Source: Roseitalea sp.
GTDB taxonomy: Bacteria > Pseudomonadota > Alphaproteobacteria > Rhizobiales > Rhizobiaceae
Reading direction: 5' to 3'
NCBI GenBank assembly: GCA_017642895.1
Contig: JAEPON010000008.1
Coordinates: 62,001-126,000 of the forward strand
Length of the DNA stretch: 64,000 nucleotides
The notes beneath the pieces are model-generated. The model was given only the letters and a program-made list of their open reading frames with translations. It ran no database searches and had not been told where the DNA came from. Positions 8,234 through 17,150 of the stretch are shown piece after piece (position 1 is the stretch's first letter; each line of letters opens with the position of its first letter). The translations under genes were made by a program, and so were the position numbers.

Positions 8234-11200
8234 TGGCAACGCTTCTGCTTCAGGCCGCCGGTGGATTGCTGGGCGGCGCATTCGGCGCGTTTGGCGCCAC
8301 CATCGGTACCGCTGCCGGGTCTCTTGCCGGCTACTGGATCGACCAGAGGCTGTTCGGTGCCAGCCAGCATGTCGAGGGGCCGCGTCTGACCGAACAGCGC
8401 CCGATGACCGCCGAGGAGGGCACGCCGGTTGCGCGTGCCTATGGCCATGTGCGGCTCGCCGGCACGGTTATCTGGGCGACCCGGTTCGAGGAAGAGGCGA
8501 CGACCGGGCGTCAGGGCGTCAAGGGCGGCCCGAAGGCCGCGACCACCACCTACGCCTATTTCGGCAATGTCGCGGTGGCCCTGTGCGAGGGGCCGGTGGC
8601 CATGGTCAAGCGCGTCTGGGCGGACGGGCGCGAGATCGACCTGACCGAGATCACCATGCGCGTCCACACCGGCGAGGCCGGCCAGGCGGCCGACGCGCTG
8701 CTTGAGGCAAAGCAGGGCGCGGGGAACACGCCGGCTTACCGCAACATCGCCTATCTGGTGTTCGAACGGCTGCCGCTCGAGGATTTCGGCAACCGCATTC
8801 CGCAGATCGAGGCCGAAGTGATCCGGCCGGTCGGCGAAGTCGAAGCGGGCCTGACGGCCGTCTCGGTCATCCCCGGTGCAACCGAGCACGGCCTTTCGCC
8901 AAACACCGCCACCAGCCGGCTGGGCGCGGGTGAGACCGTCGAGCACAATCGCCACATCCTTTATGCGGGCAATGACTGGGCCGCCTCGATCGATGAATTG
9001 CAGGCGATCTGCCCGAACCTCAAACATGTTTCGCTGATCGTGACGTGGTTTGGCGACGATCTGCGCGCGGGCCAGTGCGCCCTGCGACCCGGTGTCACCG
9101 AACGCCATATCGGCGAGGAAACACCGTCCTGGCAGGTCAGCGGGCTGATGCGCCAGAGCGCCGATGCTCGCCTCGTCAGCCGGGTCGAAGGCCGGCCCGC
9201 TTATGGCGGAACGCCGACCGACGCCTCCGTCATCGCGGCCATTCGCGATCTGAAGGCGCGCGGCCTGTCCGTCATGCTGCACCCTTTCATCATGATGGAT
9301 GTGCCGCAGGACAATGCGCTGCCCGACCCCTATGGCGGCGTGATGCAGGCCGCCTATCCCTGGCGCGGGCGCATCACCTGCTTTCCAGGTCCCGCACAGG
9401 CTGGCAGCGCCGACCGGACCGCGGTCGCGCAAAGTCAGGTCGCCGCGTTCGTCGGTACCACCCAGCCGTCCGATCTGCCGGTCAGCGGCGAGACCGTGGT
9501 GCCCGGTCCCGGCGCCGACTGGGGCTATCGGCGTCTCGTCCTGCACATGGCGCGTCTGGCGCAGATTGCCGGCGGCGTCGATGCCATCCTGATCGGCAGC
9601 GAATTGCGCGGCCTGACATGGCTGCGCAATGCCGATGACCAGTTTCCTTTCGTCGATGCGCTGCGCCTACTGGCAAGCGATGTCCGCGCCATTCTCGGAC
9701 CCGGCTGCAAGCTGAGCTATGGCGCCGACTGGTCGGAATATTTCGGCTATCATCCCGCCGACGGTTCCGGCGACGTCTTCTACCATCTCGATCCGCTCTG
9801 GGCGGTGTCCGAAATCGATGCGGTCGGCATCGACAATTACATGCCGCTGTCCGATTGGCGCGCGTCCGATGCGTTCTCTGACGGTGGCAATCCCGACGGG
9901 ATGCGCGCCGACAATGATGCGGTGGCCATGCAGGCAGCCATCGCCGCGGGCGAGGGCTATGATTGGTACTATGCGACCGATGCCGATCGTGCAGACCGTG
10001 CGCGGTCGCCGATCACCGATGGCGCCCATGGCAAGCCATGGGTCTATCGCTACAAGGATCTGGTCTCCTGGTGGTCGAACGTCCACATCGAAAGGCGCGG
10101 CGGCACAGAAACCGGACCACAATCGCCATGGGTGCCGTTCAGCAAGCCGGTCTGGATGACCGAAACGGGCTGTCCGGCCGTTGATGCGGGCACCAATCAG
10201 CCCAACGTCTTCCCCGATCCCAAATCGAGCGAAAGTGCCCGCCCGCATCATTCGGCCGGCACGCGCGGCGACAGTGTCCAGCGCGCCTTTGTGGAGGCCC
10301 ATCAAGGGCATTGGGCCAAGACGGGCACGCCGACCAACCCGTTTGCGCCCGAAACCTCGACGGCGATGGTCGATCCCGAACGGCAGTTCACCTGGGCCTG
10401 GGATGCAAGGCCGTTTCCCGAATTTCCCCGCAACAGCGCCGTTTGGGGCGATGGGGCGAACTGGCTGACCGGCCACTGGTTGAACGGGCGCCTGGGTTGC
10501 GCGCCGCTGGCCGGACTGGTCGGCGCGATCTTCGCCGATCACGGCCTGCCGGCTCCCGATGTCGGGGCCGTGCGCGGCACGGTACAGGGCATGACCGTGC
10601 TGACGCCCGGCAGCGTCCGGCAGACGCTCGAACCGTTGATCGACGCGTTCGGCCTGATCGTGACCGACACGGGCGACGCTCAGGCGCCTGTCATTCGCAT
10701 CACCGATCCCTATTATCGCCCCACAGCGGTTTCCCGGGCGCATCTTTGCCTGGGCAAGGAGCATGGCGACCGCACCCACGTGTCCGGCCAGACCGACGAA
10801 CTGCCATCGGAAGTCGTGCTCAGACATCGCGACGCGGTGACCGACTATCGAACCCAATCGGCGCGGTCGCGCCGGCGGGACGGGCCGTCCGCCCGGCTGA
10901 TCGATGCCAATCTGCCCTGTACGCTGCATCCGGAGGGCGCGCTGGCGGTCGCCAATGCCATGCTGGATCGCCTCTGGTTCGGCCGCGATACGCTGAAGTT
11001 CCATCTGCCGCTGCGGTTTGCCGGGCTCGAACCCGGTGATGTCATTGCGTTCGACGACAACATCCGGGCCCACTGGCGCATCACCGCGATCGATTTGACC
11101 GACCGTCTCGAAATTACCGCGCGCTCCGTGGTCCGGTCATTGGCACCGGCAACGCCGCCGACACTTCCCGCTCACACGGCTTCGCCGGAAGCATCGGGCC

Positions 11201-12156
11201 GGTTCGGCGGGTCGCCTGAAACGCTCTTGCTCGATCTGCCCATGCTCGACGAGACCGCTGCCGAGAACAATCACAGGATCGCGGTGTACGCGGTGCCTCA
11301 GCGGCCGCAGGCGGTCCTGTCTTCGCCAGGTGCCGACGGGTTCGAGTTGCGCCAGACGGTCGCCGCCAACGCGATCATGGGCACGCTACTGACGCCGCTG
11401 CCGCCCGGTCCGCCGGGCCGGTATGACCGCGCCAGCACACTTCATGTGAGCCTTTACGGTGGCGAGTTCTCGTCGGTGACCGAGGACCTGCTGTTCGCCG
11501 GGCGCAACGCCTTGGCGATCGAGGCGAGCGACGGCCTCTTCGAGGTGTTGCAATTCCGGTTCGCCGAAGAGGTGGCGCCCGACGAATGGCTGTTGCGAGA
11601 CCTGTTGCGTGGCCAGTCCGGAACCGATGACGCTGCGGCCGTGGGCGCCCCCGCCAACGCGCGCGCCGTTTTCCTCGATCGCCGCGTGGTATCATCGGGC
11701 CTCAGCGCCGCAGAGGTGGGTCGAACGCTCAACTGGCGGATCGGCCCAACCGGCAAATCCGTCTCGGATCGCTATTTTACTGCGCTGACCGCCGCTGGCG
11801 GCATTCGGGCATTGCAACCGCTTTCCCCGGTTCATCTTCGCGCGCATCCGACGCCGGACGGGGGGATCGAGATCTCATGGATCCGAAGAACCCGCATTGG
11901 CTGGAATGTCGAGATCGGCGGGTCGGTCCCGCTCGGCGAGGAACGCGAGCGCTACCGCGTGACTCTGTTCGACAGTCAAGGCGCGCAGGTCCACGTTGCC
12001 GAGACAACATCGGCTTCGCTGACGCTGTCAGCGGCCGCGATCACGACGATTTTCGCCGCCACGCCGGCGACCATCGACGTCGAAATCGGTCAGATCAGCG
12101 CGCGCGTCGGACCGGGTCTGGCGGCGCGAACGATCCTTGCCTTGTCTCCCTCTTGA
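8233..12156 (+). CDS. Baseplate megatron / GTA TIM-barrel protein (RcGTA g15-like)
   Basis: A 1307-residue protein closing the tail cluster. The N-terminal 35 residues are hydrophobic and Gly/Ala-rich. A phage-tail domain with SQHVEGPRLTEQRPMTAEEGTP follows. A GTA TIM-barrel-like domain spans about residues 430-760 (DAILIGSELRGL, SYGADWSEYFGY, WMTETGCPA). The C-terminal half carries tail_3-type and receptor-facing domains. In RcGTA this trimer tops the baseplate and contacts the recipient. The full length is uninterrupted, which argues that the cluster is maintained. Confidence 0.95.
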   Translation: MATLLLQAAGGLLGGAFGAFGATIGTAAGSLAGYWIDQRLFGASQHVEGPRLTEQRPMTAEEGTPVARAYGHVRLAGTVIWATRFEEEATTGRQGVKGGPKAATTTYAYFGNVAVALCEGPVAMVKRVWADGREIDLTEITMRVHTGEAGQAADALLEAKQGAGNTPAYRNIAYLVFERLPLEDFGNRIPQIEAEVIRPVGEVEAGLTAVSVIPGATEHGLSPNTATSRLGAGETVEHNRHILYAGNDWAASIDELQAICPNLKHVSLIVTWFGDDLRAGQCALRPGVTERHIGEETPSWQVSGLMRQSADARLVSRVEGRPAYGGTPTDASVIAAIRDLKARGLSVMLHPFIMMDVPQDNALPDPYGGVMQAAYPWRGRITCFPGPAQAGSADRTAVAQSQVAAFVGTTQPSDLPVSGETVVPGPGADWGYRRLVLHMARLAQIAGGVDAILIGSELRGLTWLRNADDQFPFVDALRLLASDVRAILGPGCKLSYGADWSEYFGYHPADGSGDVFYHLDPLWAVSEIDAVGIDNYMPLSDWRASDAFSDGGNPDGMRADNDAVAMQAAIAAGEGYDWYYATDADRADRARSPITDGAHGKPWVYRYKDLVSWWSNVHIERRGGTETGPQSPWVPFSKPVWMTETGCPAVDAGTNQPNVFPDPKSSESARPHHSAGTRGDSVQRAFVEAHQGHWAKTGTPTNPFAPETSTAMVDPERQFTWAWDARPFPEFPRNSAVWGDGANWLTGHWLNGRLGCAPLAGLVGAIFADHGLPAPDVGAVRGTVQGMTVLTPGSVRQTLEPLIDAFGLIVTDTGDAQAPVIRITDPYYRPTAVSRAHLCLGKEHGDRTHVSGQTDELPSEVVLRHRDAVTDYRTQSARSRRRDGPSARLIDANLPCTLHPEGALAVANAMLDRLWFGRDTLKFHLPLRFAGLEPGDVIAFDDNIRAHWRITAIDLTDRLEITARSVVRSLAPATPPTLPAHTASPEASGRFGGSPETLLLDLPMLDETAAENNHRIAVYAVPQRPQAVLSSPGADGFELRQTVAANAIMGTLLTPLPPGPPGRYDRASTLHVSLYGGEFSSVTEDLLFAGRNALAIEASDGLFEVLQFRFAEEVAPDEWLLRDLLRGQSGTDDAAAVGAPANARAVFLDRRVVSSGLSAAEVGRTLNWRIGPTGKSVSDRYFTALTAAGGIRALQPLSPVHLRAHPTPDGGIEISWIRRTRIGWNVEIGGSVPLGEERERYRVTLFDSQGAQVHVAETTSASLTLSAAAITTIFAATPATIDVEIGQISARVGPGLAARTILALSPS

Positions 12157-12180
12157 TCAACTCACCTGAAAGGAACCGAC

Positions 12181-12387
12181 ATGACCGGAACAAAGCCCTG
12201 GTACCTGTCCAGAACGATCATGGCGGCGATCGTCTCCATTCTCGCCAGTGGCGGCGCCGCGCTCGGTCTTCCGATCGAGGCCGCTGCTCACGAGGGCCTG
12301 ACCGATGCCGTGCTGCAACTCGTCTCTGCTGCCGCGGGCGCTGTTGCCATCATCGGCAGGATAGGCGCAACCACGCAAATTCGTTAA
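12181..12387 (+). CDS. Holin-like small membrane protein at the end of the GTA cluster
   Basis: A 68-residue protein beginning MTGTKPWYLSRTIMAAIVSI, with two hydrophobic segments (about residues 11-32 and 42-62) separated by a short acidic loop. The KPWYLSRT opening followed by a transmembrane helix is common in small phage proteins annotated as holins. An AAAGGAACC ribosome site precedes the ATG, 24 bp after the g15 stop, so it probably shares the GTA transcript. If it is a holin it would supply donor-cell lysis. In Rhodobacter the lysis genes are unlinked. The function is inferred. Confidence 0.6.
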   Translation: MTGTKPWYLSRTIMAAIVSILASGGAALGLPIEAAAHEGLTDAVLQLVSAAAGAVAIIGRIGATTQIR

Positions 12388-12444
12388 CAGAAACGGGTCC
12401 GACCATTCAGTTTGCATTCATCTGGCAGCCCTTATAGAGGAGCC

Positions 12445-12708
12445 ATGATGTTCAGGAACGCACTCACAATTGGCATGCTGATGACCGGGCTCACCCTTGC
12501 CGGCCCGGCTCATGCCGGCGATGCATTCGAGGTGGCGAGCGAAAGCTGCTTTGCCATCGGCCAGAATCTGGCCGCCCGCCAGGGCGCGACGCTGGTCGGT
12601 GCCGAGGCCGCGCAGCAGAACGGCCAATCCGGGTGCCGGGTCGTGCTGCTCTATCAGGGGCAGGGCGGGGAACGCCCGCGCCGCGAGGAGACTTTTGTTG
12701 CGCAGTGA
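12445..12708 (+). CDS. feuN: Small exported protein upstream of feuP, FeuN-like
   Basis: An 87-residue protein with a signal peptide (about residues 1-24, cleavage after PAHA-G) and a short mature part with two Cys (CFAIGQNL and SGCRVVLLYQG). A GAGGAG ribosome site precedes ATGATG. It lies 73 bp upstream of a FeuP-like regulator gene. In Sinorhizobium meliloti, feuN encodes a periplasmic protein of similar size next to feuP that restrains the FeuQ kinase. Assignment here rests on size, export signal and position, not on detailed sequence comparison. Confidence 0.6.
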   Translation: MMFRNALTIGMLMTGLTLAGPAHAGDAFEVASESCFAIGQNLAARQGATLVGAEAAQQNGQSGCRVVLLYQGQGGERPRREETFVAQ

Positions 12709-12781
12709 GTGTCGTGATAAAACGCACATCACGGCGCGGCGCTTCCGATAAGATGGGCCGCAATCAACGGGAGCCGGTCCA

Positions 12782-13474
12782 ATGCGCATTTTGGTTGTCG
12801 AGGACGACACCGATCTCAACCGCCAGATCAAGGAATCACTTGAAGATGCCGGTTATGTCGTCGACAGCGCAGCCGATGGCGAGGAAGGCCACTTCCTCGG
12901 CGACACCGAGCCCTATGATTGCGTGGTCCTGGATATCGGCTTGCCATTGATGGACGGTATCTCGGTGCTTCAGCGCTGGCGGGAGGATGGCCGCGCAATG
13001 CCGGTCCTGATCCTGACGGCCCGCGATCGCTGGAACGACAAGGTGGCCGGGATCGATGCCGGCGCCGACGACTATGTCACCAAGCCCTTTCACATCGAGG
13101 AAGTTCTGGCCCGCGTGCGGGCGCTGATCCGCCGCGCGTCGGGACATGCAACGTCCGAACTGGTTTGCGGGCCGCTCGTCGTTGACACCAAAACATCCAA
13201 AGCGATGATTGACGGCAAGATGCTGAAGCTGACCTCGCACGAGTTCCGGCTTCTGTCCTACCTCATCCACCACAAGTCCGCGGTCGTCTCGCGCACAGAA
13301 CTCACCGAGCATCTTTACGACCAGGACTTCGATCGCGATTCCAATACGGTTGAAGTCTTTGTCGGCCGCCTGCGCCGCAAGCTGGGATGCGATCTGATCG
13401 AGACGGTACGCGGCCTCGGATACCGCTTGCGAGATCCCGACGATGAACAGGCCGGAACGCCTGCGGCCAGCTAA
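12782..13474 (+). CDS. feuP: OmpR-family response regulator FeuP
   Basis: A 230-residue regulator with a receiver domain (residues 1-115; acidic pocket VVEDD, phospho-acceptor Asp51, Lys101 in TKPF) and a winged-helix DNA-binding domain (residues about 140-225; SNTVEVFVGRLRRKL then RGLGYRL). In rhizobia FeuP works with FeuQ and controls cyclic glucan export and osmoadaptation; feuPQ were also linked to iron uptake. The kinase gene follows after 5 bp and cytochrome c maturation genes lie just downstream, which matches the published feuPQ-cycHJKL region of R. leguminosarum. The PhoP-like assignment is sure; the Feu label is from synteny. Confidence 0.85.
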   Translation: MRILVVEDDTDLNRQIKESLEDAGYVVDSAADGEEGHFLGDTEPYDCVVLDIGLPLMDGISVLQRWREDGRAMPVLILTARDRWNDKVAGIDAGADDYVTKPFHIEEVLARVRALIRRASGHATSELVCGPLVVDTKTSKAMIDGKMLKLTSHEFRLLSYLIHHKSAVVSRTELTEHLYDQDFDRDSNTVEVFVGRLRRKLGCDLIETVRGLGYRLRDPDDEQAGTPAAS

Positions 13475-13479
13475 GTGCC

Positions 13480-14847
13480 GTGAAGGGGTCTTTGCGCAAC
13501 CGCGTGATCGCGCTGTCCACCGTGTGGACGGTGCTGGCCGTTGCGTTGCTGGGCTGGCTGTTGGTCACGCAATATCGCCTGAATGCCGAACGGGGCTTCG
13601 CCGACTTGCAACAGGCGCAGTTGTTCAGCCTGATCGCCGCGTTCCGCATTGCCGATGACGGCAGTTTGACCGGGACCCCCAACCTGGGCGACCGCAGCTT
13701 TCGCGAAGCCGCGTCCGGCTGGTACTGGCAGGTCGCTCTTGTTGGCTCTGATGCGCCGGCGCGCCAGTCGGTCTCGCTTGGCGGGCAGTTTCTCACCGGC
13801 CCTTCCCTGACCGATGTTCCCTATGATGAACAGTTTACCCGGACATTCGAGACCGAAGGTCCTGCGGGCAACCGGCTGCGCGTGCTTGAGGCGGAAGTCC
13901 AGATCGGCTCGGGTGGCGAGATCGCCTTCTTCCAGCTTGCCGGCAACCAGAGCGAGTTCAACGCCGCGATCGCGGCGCTGGCACAGAACATGGCGCTTTT
14001 GCTGACATTGTTCGGAGCCGGGCTCATTGCGATCAACGGCGCGATCATCGTGGTCGGCATGCGGCCGCTCAACCGAGTGCGGGAGGCGCTGCGCGCCATC
14101 CATGCCGGCGAGGAACAGGCGCTCGCCGGGCACTATCCTGATGAGATCCAGCCCATGGTCGATGAGATGAACACGCTGATCGACAACAATCGCAGGGTCG
14201 TGGAACGTGCGCGCACGCAGGTCGGCAATCTGGCCCACTCGCTGAAGACACCGGTCTCCGTCCTGAAGAACGAGGCCGATCGCGGCAAGCCCGTTGACCC
14301 GCGCCTTGTCGCCGACCAGGCGGACGCGATGAAGGCCCAGGTCGAACATTATCTTCATCGCGCCCGTATCGCCGCCCAGGCTGGCGGCACGGCTTTTCGA
14401 ACCGATATTGACGAGGCCCTTGGTCGGTTGGTCAAGGTCATGCGCAAACTCAACCCCGACAAGATGATCATGCTCGATCTTCCCGCTACGCCGCCAGCGT
14501 TCGCCGGGGAGAAGGAAGATTTCGAGGAGATCTGCGGCAATCTCCTGGAAAATGCCTGCAAATGGGCCGCCGAACGAATCCGGGTCAGCATTGTCGAACC
14601 GTCCGGGGACACCGGATCGTTCCTGATCATGGTCGATGATGACGGGCCTGGCATCGTCGCCGACCAGCGCGACCAGGCGCTCAGGCGCGGCCAACGTCTC
14701 GATGAAACCAAGCCCGGAACCGGGCTCGGCCTTTCGATCGTCGTCGAGACCGTGGAGGCCTACAAGGGCGATGTCAGCCTCGGCGAGAGCGATCTTGGCG
14801 GCCTGCGCGTGACATTGGCCCTGCCGCGGGCTCGAACTGTTTCATGA
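13480..14847 (+). CDS. feuQ: Sensor histidine kinase FeuQ
   Basis: A 455-residue inner-membrane kinase. Transmembrane helices lie at about 9-29 and 171-193 and enclose a periplasmic sensor domain. The DHp domain carries His253 in LAHSLKTPVSVL, the form seen in PhoQ-type kinases. The ATP-binding domain has GNLLENACKWA, MVDDDGPGI and GTGLGLSIV. It starts with GTG 5 bp after feuP, so the two are co-translated. The periplasmic domain is the expected target of the small exported protein at 12445. Confidence 0.85.
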   Translation: MKGSLRNRVIALSTVWTVLAVALLGWLLVTQYRLNAERGFADLQQAQLFSLIAAFRIADDGSLTGTPNLGDRSFREAASGWYWQVALVGSDAPARQSVSLGGQFLTGPSLTDVPYDEQFTRTFETEGPAGNRLRVLEAEVQIGSGGEIAFFQLAGNQSEFNAAIAALAQNMALLLTLFGAGLIAINGAIIVVGMRPLNRVREALRAIHAGEEQALAGHYPDEIQPMVDEMNTLIDNNRRVVERARTQVGNLAHSLKTPVSVLKNEADRGKPVDPRLVADQADAMKAQVEHYLHRARIAAQAGGTAFRTDIDEALGRLVKVMRKLNPDKMIMLDLPATPPAFAGEKEDFEEICGNLLENACKWAAERIRVSIVEPSGDTGSFLIMVDDDGPGIVADQRDQALRRGQRLDETKPGTGLGLSIVVETVEAYKGDVSLGESDLGGLRVTLALPRARTVS

Positions 14848-14920
14848 ATCTGCCGGTTGCCGCGGCGATCAATGCCCCGTAAATGCGGGCGACCGGAATG
14901 AACCGATGGCGGACCGAGCG

Positions 14921-15382
14921 ATGACCGGCGTGGCGAGATCCCTGACGCGATTTGTGCTTTTGGGCGGGCTGTCCTTAAGTCTCGCCGGCTGCGTGAGCCT
15001 CGGCGGAAGCCAGGGGCTTTCATTGGCGCCCGGCTCAGGCGCCGGTTCGGGCACACCCGTTCCCGCGGCCAGCCTGCTTGAACCGCTGGCCGGTGGCCTT
15101 GTCGGCCGCGCGGAGGCGTCGCGCCTGTCGCGCGCCGACCGCATCGCGGCCCTTCAAAGCGAATACCGCGCGCTCGAATACACAGCGCCCGGCGACCTCG
15201 TGACCTGGCAGGGGCGTTCGGCGGGCATTTCCGGGCAGGTGGTTGCCTCGCAGCCCTACCGTGTCGGCTCGCAGGATTGCCGCCAATACACGCACACCAT
15301 CAGCGCCGGCGCCGCGGCGCCCTCCGTGGTACGCGGCACCGCCTGCCGCAATCCCGACGGCAGCTGGGCCCTCCTGTCCTGA
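14921..15382 (+). CDS. Outer-membrane lipoprotein, surface-antigen-like
   Basis: A 153-residue lipoprotein with a clear signal ending in the lipobox LAGC (lipidated Cys24 when started at 14921; an ATG at 14906 is also possible). The mature protein has a Gly/Ser-rich spacer followed by LSRADRIAALQSEYRALEY and a C-terminal domain with DCRQYTHTI ... GTACRNPDGSWALL. This C-terminal pattern is that of the RT0821/17-kDa surface antigen type domain. It sits between feuQ and ccmI. No enzymatic function is expected. Confidence 0.8.
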   Translation: MTGVARSLTRFVLLGGLSLSLAGCVSLGGSQGLSLAPGSGAGSGTPVPAASLLEPLAGGLVGRAEASRLSRADRIAALQSEYRALEYTAPGDLVTWQGRSAGISGQVVASQPYRVGSQDCRQYTHTISAGAAAPSVVRGTACRNPDGSWALLS

Positions 15383-15460
15383 CCGCGAGGCTGCGGCGAT
15401 GCACCTTTGTCGCAGTCGGTTTTGCTTGGAAACGCGGCGCCTTGGCGATATCTGGTCGCA

Positions 15461-16660
15461 ATGGTCTTCTGGCTGACAGTTCTGGCGTTGACCGCCGCAG
15501 CGATTCTGATCGGCTTTCGGCCGATGCTGCGTGCCGCCGGGGCGGGCACGCCCGATCGCGTCGAGGATCACGAGCATGACATTGCCGTCTATCGTCATCA
15601 GCTTGAGGAATTGGCCGGCGAAGAGGCGCGAGGCGCGATCTCGCCGGTCGAAGCCACCCAGGCACGCAACGAGATTTCGCGGCGCATCCTGGCTGTCGAG
15701 GACCGCCTGAAGGCGGGTGGCACAGCGAGCGGATCGACAAGCGCCCCCCGTTCGGGCGTGGCGACGCTGTCTCTGTTCGCGCTGGTCTTTGTGCCGGGAC
15801 TGGCCCTGGTTGTTTACACCGGCATCGGCTCGCCGGGTTATGAAGCGCAACCGCTGGCCATGCGCCTTGAGGCGATGCGCGACGCGACGGCCGCCCGCAA
15901 CCAGACCCAGGACCAGTTGCGCGACCTTGTCGTACGCGCCGAAGACCATCTGCGCGACAATCCCGACGATGGCCGTGGTTGGGACGTTTTGGCGCCGGTT
16001 TATTTCCGGCTCGGCGAAGTGGGCAAATCCGAGACCGCTTACCGCAATGCGATCCGCCTGCTCGGCGAGTCGCCGCAAAGGCTGTCGGGGTTGGGCGAGG
16101 CGATGGTCACCGCCGCCGGCGGCATTGTGACCGCCGACGCATCGGCACTTTTCGATCGGGCCCTGGACGCCAATCCCTCCAATGCGCGTGCGCGTTTCTT
16201 CGCCGGGCTTGCCGACGTGCAGATCGGCCAATATGCGGATGCCCGTTCAGGCTGGACTGCGCTTGCCGCCGACGAGGGTGCTGACATGGCATGGCGAACC
16301 GTCGCGCAACAGAGCCTCGCCCGGCTCGATGAGACCGCGCCGGAAATCGACACGTCCGGCCGTCCGCCGGTGCTTGACGAAGCGACGATCGAGCAGATGC
16401 AGGATATGAGCGCCGATGAGCGCGGGTCCGTCATCGAAGGCATGGTCGCTTCGCTCGATGAGCGGCTGCGCGCCGAACCGGACGATCTGGAAGGCTGGAA
16501 GCGCCTCATTCGCGCCCGGATTGTCCTTGATCAAGACGACGGGCTGCGCGACGCGCTAGAACGCGTCCGCAACGCCTATGAAGGCCGGCCCGAGCAGCTT
16601 GAGAGCTTGCGCGTTTTCGCCGAGGGCCTTGGTGTGAATGTGGAGGACTATTGGCCGTGA
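15461..16660 (+). CDS. ccmI: Cytochrome c maturation protein CcmI
   Basis: A 399-residue apocytochrome chaperone. The start MVFWLTVLALTAA gives an N-terminal membrane helix. A charged coiled-coil segment follows (EDHEHDIAVYRHQLEEL), then a second membrane helix near residues 97-117, then a periplasmic TPR region (DNPDDGRGWDVLAPVYFRLGE and later repeats). CcmI holds apocytochrome c for heme ligation by CcmF/H. The stop overlaps the ccmE GTG (GTGA). It begins the ccmIEFH operon, called cycHJKL in rhizobia. Confidence 0.93.
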   Translation: MVFWLTVLALTAAAILIGFRPMLRAAGAGTPDRVEDHEHDIAVYRHQLEELAGEEARGAISPVEATQARNEISRRILAVEDRLKAGGTASGSTSAPRSGVATLSLFALVFVPGLALVVYTGIGSPGYEAQPLAMRLEAMRDATAARNQTQDQLRDLVVRAEDHLRDNPDDGRGWDVLAPVYFRLGEVGKSETAYRNAIRLLGESPQRLSGLGEAMVTAAGGIVTADASALFDRALDANPSNARARFFAGLADVQIGQYADARSGWTALAADEGADMAWRTVAQQSLARLDETAPEIDTSGRPPVLDEATIEQMQDMSADERGSVIEGMVASLDERLRAEPDDLEGWKRLIRARIVLDQDDGLRDALERVRNAYEGRPEQLESLRVFAEGLGVNVEDYWP

Positions 16661-17130
16661 CCCGCAAGCAGAAGCGCTTTGCCGTCATCTTCTCCGCCCT
16701 TGCCGTGCTTGGCGGCGCGGTGGCGCTGGTGCTGACCGGGCTCAGCGAGCAGGTCACGTTCTTTCGCACGCCCACCGATATCGTCTCGACCGCCAATGCG
16801 TCGGAAAATGACGGGCGGCTTCGCTTGGGCGGCCTGGTCGTTATGGGCTCCGTGGAAACGCTTGATGATGCCGCGGTTCGGTTTGCGATCGAGGATGCCA
16901 ATCACGCGGTGACGGTTCGTTATGCCGGTATCCTCCCGGACCTGTTTCGCGAAGGGCAGGGGATCGTCGCCGAAGGCATGCTCCAGCCGGACGGAACGTT
17001 CAGGGCCGACACGGTGCTCGCCAAACATGACGAAACATACATGCCGCGCGAAGTGGCCGATGCGCTCAAGGAGCAGGGCGTCTGGAAGGGCGAGGCGGCC
17101 GGAGACGCATCGGCCAGCAGCGAATACTAG
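16657..17130 (+). CDS. ccmE: Periplasmic heme chaperone CcmE
   Basis: A 157-residue membrane-anchored OB-fold protein that carries heme covalently from CcmC to CcmF. A membrane anchor lies at about residues 8-28. The heme-binding His124 and nearby Tyr128 are in LAKHDETYMP. The GTG at 16657, overlapping the ccmI stop, is the preferred start; a TTG two codons earlier is possible. The C-terminal tail after the heme site is short and acidic. Confidence 0.94.
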   Translation: MTRKQKRFAVIFSALAVLGGAVALVLTGLSEQVTFFRTPTDIVSTANASENDGRLRLGGLVVMGSVETLDDAAVRFAIEDANHAVTVRYAGILPDLFREGQGIVAEGMLQPDGTFRADTVLAKHDETYMPREVADALKEQGVWKGEAAGDASASSEY

Positions 17131-17150
17131 GCGGGGCTGGGAGGCGGGAC

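Noticed and set aside
9667..11073. Long minus-strand open frame (468 codons) inside the megatron gene
   Set aside because: It lies wholly antisense to a well-supported gene, is rich in Arg/Gly/His as expected for antisense of high-GC codons, and has no recognisable domain.
1..12387. Reading the phage-like cluster as a complete ordinary prophage
   Set aside because: Gene order and content match RcGTA-type clusters, with a very short tape measure and no repressor or lysogeny genes downstream; sequence upstream is outside the window, so a GTA is favoured though not proven.
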